5,222 bases of DNA from the NCBI GenBank assembly GCA_030730545.1, contig JANQUX010000278.1, forward strand, positions 1 through 5,222, read 5' to 3'. The notes beneath the pieces were generated by a model. That model worked only from the letters and a program-made list of their open reading frames with translations, did not search any database and was not told the origin of the DNA. The position numbers were made by a program, and so were the translations under genes. The stretch is from Maribacter sp. (GTDB lineage Bacteria > Bacteroidota > Bacteroidia > Flavobacteriales > Flavobacteriaceae). Shown in pieces: positions 1 through 5,222 of the stretch. Each line of letters opens with the position of its first letter. Within the stretch, counting starts at the first letter, position 1.

Positions 1-3
1 CAT

Positions 4-1155
4 ATGAATTCGAATAAAAAAGGCTTGAACACTATTTGTACCCACGTAGGTGAATTAGAAGATAAACAACATAAGGGTGCCATTTCTCCATTATATATGA
101 GTACATCTTATGCTTATGAAGATGTTGATGTAAAACGGTATCCTAGATATTTTAATACGCCTAACCAAGAAGGGCTTTGTAAAAAGGTTGCTGCATTAGA
201 GCATGCAGAATCTGCCCTAATATTTGGTAGCGGTATGGCTGCCGTAAGTACAGCTTTATTGGCTTTTTTAAGAGCAGGTGACCATGTGGTTTTGCAGCAA
301 ACATTATACGGCGGAACATATAATTTGGTGAACGAGGAGTTTTCTAAATACGGAATCGAATATTCTTTTACCGAAGGGTGGAGTGCCGAAGCGTTTGAAG
401 CTCAAATTAAAGAGAACACAAAGGTTATTTATATAGAAACACCTTCTAATCCGCTATTGACAATTACTGATTTAGAGGCTGTTGCTACCATTGCAAAGAA
501 ACACGGAATCACAACTTTAATTGATAATACATTCGCAAGTCCGGTGAACCAAAACCCAATTGATTTTGGTATTGATGTTGTAATACACAGTGCCACCAAA
601 TATATGGGTGGTCATTCAGATATTTGTGCAGGCGCAGTAGCTTCTACAAAAGAAAATATGGAGCGTATTTTTCATTTGGCAAAGAATTTTGGCGGAAGTC
701 TTAGTGATTATACGGTTTGGCTGTTAGAAAGAAGCATGAAGACCATGGGTATTCGTGTACGGGCACAAAATGAGAACGCATTGGCAATGGCTCATTTTTT
801 AGACGGATTATCTGAAATCGAAAAAGTATATTACCCAGGTTTGCAATCGCACCCTGATCATGATATTGCTAAAAAGCAAATGAAAGGATTCGGCGGAATG
901 TTATCGTTCGAATTAAATTCTAGCTTTAATGCATCTAAATTTCAGAAGGCATTACAATTAATAAAATCATCTATGAGTTTAGCAGGGGTAGAGAGTACGG
1001 TTTTATCTCCAACACAAACTTCTCATGCGTTAATGAGTGCAGAAGTTAGAGCAGAACAAGGTATAGCCGACGGATTAATTCGTTTTTCTGTAGGTATTGA
1101 AGAAGTAGACGACTTAAAGCAAGATATTTTACAAGCTTTAGAAAGTTTAAAATAA
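4..1155 (+). CDS. Cys/Met metabolism PLP-dependent enzyme (cystathionine gamma-synthase/lyase-like)
   Basis: This 383-residue protein has the usual length and motif order of the fold-type I Cys/Met metabolism family, cytosolic enzymes that do gamma- or beta-elimination and replacement on sulfur amino acids. Visible sites are Y46-x-R48 (phosphate contact from the partner subunit), GSGM at 75-78 (phosphate cup), Y102 in LYGGT (ring stacking), D174 in LIDNTF (pyridine nitrogen), K199 in SATKYMGGHSD (Schiff-base lysine), SLAGVES at 325-331, and R360 (substrate carboxylate). All catalytic residues are present, so it should be active. G104 sits where classical methionine gamma-lyases carry a cysteine (YGCT), which argues against that activity. 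Cystathionine gamma-synthase, cystathionine gamma-lyase and O-acetylhomoserine sulfhydrylase cannot be separated by eye. The N-terminus fits the family, but only three bases precede the ATG, so a slightly earlier start cannot be excluded. It probably shares a transcript with bshB1, 25 bp downstream. Confidence 0.9.
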   Translation: MNSNKKGLNTICTHVGELEDKQHKGAISPLYMSTSYAYEDVDVKRYPRYFNTPNQEGLCKKVAALEHAESALIFGSGMAAVSTALLAFLRAGDHVVLQQTLYGGTYNLVNEEFSKYGIEYSFTEGWSAEAFEAQIKENTKVIYIETPSNPLLTITDLEAVATIAKKHGITTLIDNTFASPVNQNPIDFGIDVVIHSATKYMGGHSDICAGAVASTKENMERIFHLAKNFGGSLSDYTVWLLERSMKTMGIRVRAQNENALAMAHFLDGLSEIEKVYYPGLQSHPDHDIAKKQMKGFGGMLSFELNSSFNASKFQKALQLIKSSMSLAGVESTVLSPTQTSHALMSAEVRAEQGIADGLIRFSVGIEEVDDLKQDILQALESLK

Positions 1156-1180
1156 TTACATCAATTACAATTAGCATAGC

Positions 1181-1897
1181 ATGAAGTTGGATATTTTAGT
1201 TTTTGGAGCGCATCCTGATGATGCAGAATTAGGGGCAGGCGGTACCATTGCCAAAGAAATTGCACTAGGTAAAAAAGTAGGCATTGTAGATTTAACCCGT
1301 GGTGAATTGGGTACAAGAGGTTCTGCTGAAATTCGTGATCAAGAATCAGCGAATGCAGGAAAGATTTTAGGCGTAGCAGTTCGTGAAAATTTAAGATTCA
1401 GAGATGGCTTTTTCGTAAACGATGAAACCCACCAACTCGAGATTATAAAAATGATTCGTAAATACAGGCCGCAAATTGTTTTGTGCAATGCTATTGATGA
1501 TCGACATATTGATCATGGCAAAGGAAGTAAGCTTGTTAGTGATGCTTGTTTTTTAAGCGGTTTAAGACGTATAGAAACAAAAATAGGGGAGGAAAGCCAA
1601 CAAGAATGGCGCCCTAAATTAGTATATCATTTCATACAGTGGAAGAATATTACTCCCGATTTTGTGGTAGATATCAGTGATTATATTGAAGCTAAGACCG
1701 ATGCGATTTTAGCATATACATCTCAGTTTCATGATCCAAAAAGCAACGAGCCAGAAACACCTATAAGTAGCAAAACCTTTATCGAAAGCGTACATTATAG
1801 AGCTAAAGATTTAGGTAGATTAGTGGGTGTTGACTATGCCGAAGGTTTTACGGTTGAAAGAATGGTAGCGGTAGATTCGCTTGACCATTTAATTTAA
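1181..1897 (+). CDS. bshB1: Bacillithiol biosynthesis deacetylase BshB1
   Basis: This 238-residue LmbE/PIG-L family zinc deacetylase should remove the acetyl group from GlcNAc-malate to give GlcN-malate, the second step of bacillithiol synthesis, in the cytosol. BshC then adds cysteine. The N-terminal AHPDDAELG motif gives H11 and D14 as zinc ligands and D13 as probable general base. The DRHIDHGKGSKL segment gives H112 as third zinc ligand, with H109 and D111 beside it. The TRGELGTRG segment (39-47) and IRDQES (51-56) are typical of BshB1 and separate it from general LmbE proteins. Length matches the family. An in-frame TAG at 1172-1174 with no other start codon after it fixes the ATG at 1181. 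There is no Shine-Dalgarno sequence, as is common in this phylum. It follows the PLP enzyme by 25 bp. Its stop overlaps the convergent kinase gene by four bases. bshA and bshC are not in the window. Confidence 0.93.
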   Translation: MKLDILVFGAHPDDAELGAGGTIAKEIALGKKVGIVDLTRGELGTRGSAEIRDQESANAGKILGVAVRENLRFRDGFFVNDETHQLEIIKMIRKYRPQIVLCNAIDDRHIDHGKGSKLVSDACFLSGLRRIETKIGEESQQEWRPKLVYHFIQWKNITPDFVVDISDYIEAKTDAILAYTSQFHDPKSNEPETPISSKTFIESVHYRAKDLGRLVGVDYAEGFTVERMVAVDSLDHLI

Positions 1898-3984
1898 GCA
1901 GATTCTTTATATTGTTTCTGTAATCTTGGTATGGTGAAATAAAAACTAGAGCCTTTACCTAGTGCACTATGTACCCATATTTTACCATTATTTTTCTCGA
2001 CCATTTCTTTACATAACGAAAGCCCGAGTCCGGTACCTTTTTCATCATTGGTGCCGTAGGTGGTATGGTTAGAGTCTTTTTCAAATAATTTGCTAATAAT
2101 ATCTTCGCTCATACCCATTCCGTTATCCTTCACATATATTTCGCATGTTTTAATCTTTTGAATAGCACCAATAATAATTTGACCATTGTTAGGCGTAAAC
2201 TTTAGGGCGTTGCTCAATAAATTTCTTATGATAATATCTATTTGATTTGGATCTGACCAAATTTGGCAATTTGGCTCAATTCTATTTACTAAAGTAATAG
2301 ACTTAGCTTCAGCAATCTCAGATAATAATGCAATATTCTCTTCTACTATACAATCTAAGTTAGTTACAGAATGTCTTGTAATTGACCCATTCATTTGTGT
2401 TTGACCCCATGATAGTAAGTTGTTAAGGGTGAATGAAATAGTATCGATATCTACTTTTAGTTTCGGTACAAAATTTAAGAATTCGTCCTTACTCATTTCT
2501 CCTTCTTTAAATAATTTTAAGAGCCCTTGAAATGCACCTATTGGTCCTCTTAAATCATGACCGATGATAGAGAATAGTTTATTTTTCGTTTGATTAAGTT
2601 CGTTTAAATAAACTTGCTTTTCTTCTAGATCTGCTTTTTTGTGTCTAAGCTCTAAGTTTAATTTTTTCTGTTCTTTTTCATTTCTATGAATAAGAAAGGT
2701 AATAATCGCGAAGATTATAAGTATTACAATAAAGATGTAAATGTATATATTTCGTTTTGCTAAAGCTTTTTCATTTTCAATAATTAATTGCTGCCTTTGT
2801 TGGTCATATTCTACCCTAGTTTTAAGCATGTTTAATGCTTTTTCATTATTAGTTGCTGATAGAGACTCATAAGTAGCTTGATAAATTTCATGATACCAAA
2901 GCGATTTCTCGAAGTCTTTTTTATCCTTAAATATTTTAGCTAATTTGTGTGTACTATTTTTGATTCCGCTTCTTAGGCCGATTTTTTTAGAAAGGTCAAA
3001 TGCGTTTAATGCATATACTTCAGCTACACTATCTTTCTTAAGATTTAAAAAGGCCTCCGTCATACCATTTAGCAAATCTATTTTTCCGCGATCATCTTCT
3101 ATTTCTTTATGTAAAAGTTCACTTTGCTTATACCAGTAAAGAGCCCAAGTGTTTTTATTCTTTTTTAAATATATTTTTCCTTTAATTTCATAACAGTATG
3201 CTAACCATTCTAAAATTCGTTCTTTTTCAAAAGTGGCTATACTCACATTAACATTATACATGGCATAATCTAACTCATTCATTTCTGCATAAGTAGACGC
3301 GATATTGCTTAATGTTTCAGCTAGAAATATAGGATTACCTATGTCTTTGTGAATGTCTTTGGATCTCTGTAAAAACACCATTGCTTGTTCGTAATCTTTT
3401 TGTTCAAGATATAAATGCGCAATATTGTCGTTTACAATAGATATAATATTTTTATAATCATTTTCTTCTGCGATTTCAATGGTAGCCAAGTACCATTTTA
3501 AAGCTTTTGAATATTCACCTTTATAACCATATTCTTTGGCTAAGTCGTTTAAGATGCCAGCTTTTAGTAAATCATTATTATGCTGATTAGCGAGGTTATA
3601 TGCTTTTGTAAAATTTGAAATAGCTTGATCAATTTTTCCTTTGTCAGAATAATAACCTCCCAAAGAATGGTAAGAACTAATCTCTCCATTTATATAACCT
3701 GCCTTCTTACTTAGGTCTAGACTTTTTTTACTAAGTGTAAGTAAAGTATCTAAATTATGATAGCGATATTCTGCAGCAAGATCAATTAGATTTTTGATGT
3801 AAAGCGTATCCTTGGCGCTAAAGGAAGTAGAGTTTTTTAAGTTCTCTAGTTCTTGTATCAATGTATCTCTTTTAGAACTTTGTGCAGAAATACTGTTTGT
3901 AGTAAAGCTTAAAAAAAAGAATACCACGATGCAACCTTTTAGGAGGCTGTCTTGCAAAAATGGTTTTAGTATTCTACGATTCAT
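1894..3984 (-). CDS. TPR-repeat sensor histidine kinase (complete)
   Basis: This 696-residue membrane sensor kinase is predicted to autophosphorylate on histidine and pass phosphate to an unidentified response regulator. Residues 1-34 form a signal peptide with hydrophobic core around 18-29. About seven TPR-like helical pairs, spaced roughly 40 residues, fill 104-370. A charged coiled coil covers about 377-411, a single membrane helix 413-433, and a second coiled coil 435-468. The HisKA domain follows with FSIIGHDLRGP and phosphoacceptor H476. The ATPase domain has N-box N588/N592, G1 box DNGMGM at 620-625, and GTGLGL at 650-655. All catalytic motifs are intact. The signal peptide plus one membrane helix places the TPRs in the periplasm and the kinase in the cytoplasm (inference). 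An in-frame TGA at 3994-3996 with no start codon in between fixes the ATG. It lies 230 bp downstream of a related kinase. Its ligand is unknown. Confidence 0.92.
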   Translation of the reverse strand: MNRRILKPFLQDSLLKGCIVVFFFLSFTTNSISAQSSKRDTLIQELENLKNSTSFSAKDTLYIKNLIDLAAEYRYHNLDTLLTLSKKSLDLSKKAGYINGEISSYHSLGGYYSDKGKIDQAISNFTKAYNLANQHNNDLLKAGILNDLAKEYGYKGEYSKALKWYLATIEIAEENDYKNIISIVNDNIAHLYLEQKDYEQAMVFLQRSKDIHKDIGNPIFLAETLSNIASTYAEMNELDYAMYNVNVSIATFEKERILEWLAYCYEIKGKIYLKKNKNTWALYWYKQSELLHKEIEDDRGKIDLLNGMTEAFLNLKKDSVAEVYALNAFDLSKKIGLRSGIKNSTHKLAKIFKDKKDFEKSLWYHEIYQATYESLSATNNEKALNMLKTRVEYDQQRQQLIIENEKALAKRNIYIYIFIVILIIFAIITFLIHRNEKEQKKLNLELRHKKADLEEKQVYLNELNQTKNKLFSIIGHDLRGPIGAFQGLLKLFKEGEMSKDEFLNFVPKLKVDIDTISFTLNNLLSWGQTQMNGSITRHSVTNLDCIVEENIALLSEIAEAKSITLVNRIEPNCQIWSDPNQIDIIIRNLLSNALKFTPNNGQIIIGAIQKIKTCEIYVKDNGMGMSEDIISKLFEKDSNHTTYGTNDEKGTGLGLSLCKEMVEKNNGKIWVHSALGKGSSFYFTIPRLQKQYKESA

Positions 3985-4008
3985 AAAGCTCGCTCAATAA
4001 TGCGATTC

Positions 4009-4040
4009 TAAAATTAGTTTAGAACTTTATGGAAAAGCAA
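4009..4040 (-). promoter_or_regulatory. Candidate Bacteroidota-type promoter for the complete kinase
   Basis: Reading the minus strand, TTG (4040-4038) is followed after 21 bp by TAATTTTA (4016-4009). This resembles the -33 TTTG / -7 TAnnTTTG pattern of Bacteroidota housekeeping promoters, with the last base of the -7 box differing. Transcription would start near 4002, leaving a leader of about 18 nt before the ATG at 3984. The match is imperfect in an AT-rich gap where such matches arise easily, so this is a weak call. Read-through from the upstream kinase is equally possible. Confidence 0.3.
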
Positions 4041-4066
4041 TAAATGTTGTGAAACGCGATTTATTG
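4038..4066. repeat. Perfect 8-bp inverted repeat between the two kinase genes
   Basis: CAATAAAT (4038-4045) and ATTTATTG (4059-4066) are perfect inverted copies separated by 13 bp. The arm centres are 21 bp apart, about two helical turns, as expected of a site for a dimeric regulator. The arm at 4038-4045 includes the TTG proposed as the -33 element of the downstream kinase. As RNA it would form an AT-rich, weak hairpin, so an operator is a better guess than a terminator. A rough estimate says an 8-bp match in a gap of this size and composition is not rare by chance. Confidence 0.35.
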
Positions 4067-4214
4067 TGTGTTTTATCGTTTTAAAGATGTAATTGGTCGA
4101 TGAATTGGACTTTGAGGAGGTAAATATTAATTTGATTGCATACTGATTATAAAACGAACTCCCAACTGTTTAAAAGTGGCATGAGGAATGAGGAGAATAA
4201 AATTTCAAAATAAA

Positions 4215-5222
4215 TTAAACCATATCTACAGGTAATTCAACTATAAATTGACTACCCTTGTTAGGTTTACTTTTCACTATTATTTCTCCATTGTTTTTTA
4301 TAACCATTGCTTTTACTAAGCGCAGTCCCAAACCGGTTCCTTTTTCAAAATTTGTACCATATTTAGAGAAGTTTTCGGTATTGCTAAAAAGCTTTTGAAC
4401 ATCGGTTTCCGTCATACCCACACCAGTATCTGAAACTTGTATTACTAGATTTTTATTTCTTATTTCTGTTGAAATAGTAATCATACCGTTATTCGGAGTG
4501 AATTTAATGGAATTATTAATTAGGTTTCTAAAAATAATATTGAACTGCTGTTGATCAGCAAACACTTTATGTTTTGCAGCAACTTGGTTATTAATTATAA
4601 TAGACTTTTTGTTTATCTCATTTCTGTACAATTGTAATATGATATCTAGTTCATACTTTACAGAAATGCTTCTTACGTTAATAGTGCTGCCTTGCATTTG
4701 TGTTTTTCCCCAATGCAGTAAGTTGTCCATGGTAAATTGAACTTGCTCTAGGTCTTCTTTAAGTTGTGGAGCAAATTTTTCGAAATATTTTTTACCTTCA
4801 GAATCTTCTAAATAAAGCGTCAGAATTTCATTTAGTGAATTAATGGGACCTCTTAAGTCATGACCGACAATTGAAAACAGATGATCTTGATTGGCGTTAA
4901 TTTGAGTAAGACTCTCTTGGTTTTTGTTTAAAATTTCTGCTTGGCTAGCTAATTTTTTATTTAGAACTTTTTCTCTCTTATTGGCTTTTAAGACTATGAA
5001 TACAATGACCATTAAAGCAAATAGTCCTGCAAGTGACCATTTTACGTATTTACGTTGCTGGTTTAACGCCAATTCATTCTGAGCATTTAAATTTTCAGTT
5101 TCTTTTTCGAAATTTAATTTTGCATTAAGCATTGTTAAATTTCGTCTATTATTTTTCTTAAAAATATCGTTAGAAAGTTTTTCGGTTAATTCAAGATATT
5201 TTAAAAATTTGGCTACGTTATC
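4215..5222 (-). CDS. Sensor histidine kinase, paralogue of the neighbour (5' end outside window)
   Basis: The frame is open from the stop at 4215-4217 to the last base of the window, giving 335 visible residues. The ATG at 5130-5132 is internal, because the 30 codons before it match the neighbour's last TPR helix and coiled coil. Numbering from the window edge, a membrane helix lies at about 62-78, followed by a positively charged stretch and a coiled coil to about 112. FSIVGHDLRGP carries phosphoacceptor H121. The N-box has N233/N237, the G1 box DTGVGM is at 265-270, and GTGLGL is at 295-300. The catalytic core is complete. The half after the membrane helix aligns gap-free with the downstream kinase over 217 residues at about 44% identity (hand count). 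By analogy the missing N-terminus should hold a signal peptide and periplasmic TPRs, which is inference. No response regulator is visible beside it. Confidence 0.88.
   Translation of the reverse strand, partial: DNVAKFLKYLELTEKLSNDIFKKNNRRNLTMLNAKLNFEKETENLNAQNELALNQQRKYVKWSLAGLFALMVIVFIVLKANKREKVLNKKLASQAEILNKNQESLTQINANQDHLFSIVGHDLRGPINSLNEILTLYLEDSEGKKYFEKFAPQLKEDLEQVQFTMDNLLHWGKTQMQGSTINVRSISVKYELDIILQLYRNEINKKSIIINNQVAAKHKVFADQQQFNIIFRNLINNSIKFTPNNGMITISTEIRNKNLVIQVSDTGVGMTETDVQKLFSNTENFSKYGTNFEKGTGLGLRLVKAMVIKNNGEIIVKSKPNKGSQFIVELPVDMV

Noticed and set aside
1879..1899. Small stem GCTTGA/TTAAGC across the shared stop codons, considered as a bidirectional terminator
   Set aside because: The stem has only six pairs including one G-U, and no clean U-tract follows on either strand.
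2945..3139. Plus-strand open frame of 64 codons
   Set aside because: It lies wholly inside the kinase gene on the other strand, has no recognisable motif, and reads as a shadow of the TPR-coding sequence.
3928..3984. Possible lipobox (LKGC, cysteine 18) in the complete kinase
   Set aside because: Lysine at the -2 position and a hydrophobic core that follows the cysteine instead of preceding it do not fit a lipoprotein signal. A cleavable signal peptide fits better.
3812..4000. Plus-strand open frame of 62 codons
   Set aside because: It is antisense to the kinase signal peptide and N-terminus, has no family resemblance, and its codons mirror the real gene.
4115..4120. AGGAGG on the plus strand in the kinase gap, considered as a ribosome binding site
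   Set aside because: The only nearby start (TTG at 4131-4133) opens a frame that stops after four codons, and neither complete gene with an upstream region here uses such a site.
4162..4179. Stem CCACT/AGTTGG (minus strand) after the upstream kinase, considered as a terminator
   Set aside because: The stem has five pairs with a bulge, and the T-run comes several bases later, so it is too weak to support.

Overview
The window looks like chromosomal DNA from a marine-type member of the Bacteroidota, most likely Flavobacteriaceae. The pointers are AT-rich composition, start codons without clear Shine-Dalgarno sequences, a bacillithiol deacetylase of the BshB1 type, and sensor kinases that combine tetratricopeptide (TPR) repeats with a GHDLRGP phosphoacceptor box. 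The genus cannot be fixed from the sequence alone.

Left part, plus strand (4-1897): two closely spaced genes, probably one operon. The first encodes a PLP-dependent enzyme of the Cys/Met metabolism family (cystathionine gamma-synthase / gamma-lyase type). 25 bp later comes bshB1, the deacetylase of bacillithiol synthesis. Together they suggest sulfur amino-acid metabolism coupled to the cysteine-containing thiol bacillithiol.

Right part, minus strand (1894-5222): two tandem, related sensor histidine kinases. The downstream one (1894-3984) is complete: signal peptide, about seven TPR units predicted to be periplasmic, one transmembrane helix, then HisKA and HATPase domains. The upstream one (4215 to beyond the right edge) is cut by the window, and its reading frame is open to the last base, so its start lies outside. 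The catalytic halves align without gaps over 217 residues with about 44% identity (hand count), which points to an old duplication. No response regulator is visible.

The bshB1 and kinase genes converge and overlap by four bases at a shared TTAA. The 230-bp gap between the kinases (3985-4214) holds no gene. It contains a weak Bacteroidota-type promoter candidate and a perfect 8-bp inverted repeat touching it. No RNA genes, mobile elements, CRISPR arrays or clear intrinsic terminators were found. Overall this is an ordinary core or near-core region; its most interesting aspects are the kinase pair and the tail-to-tail overlap.
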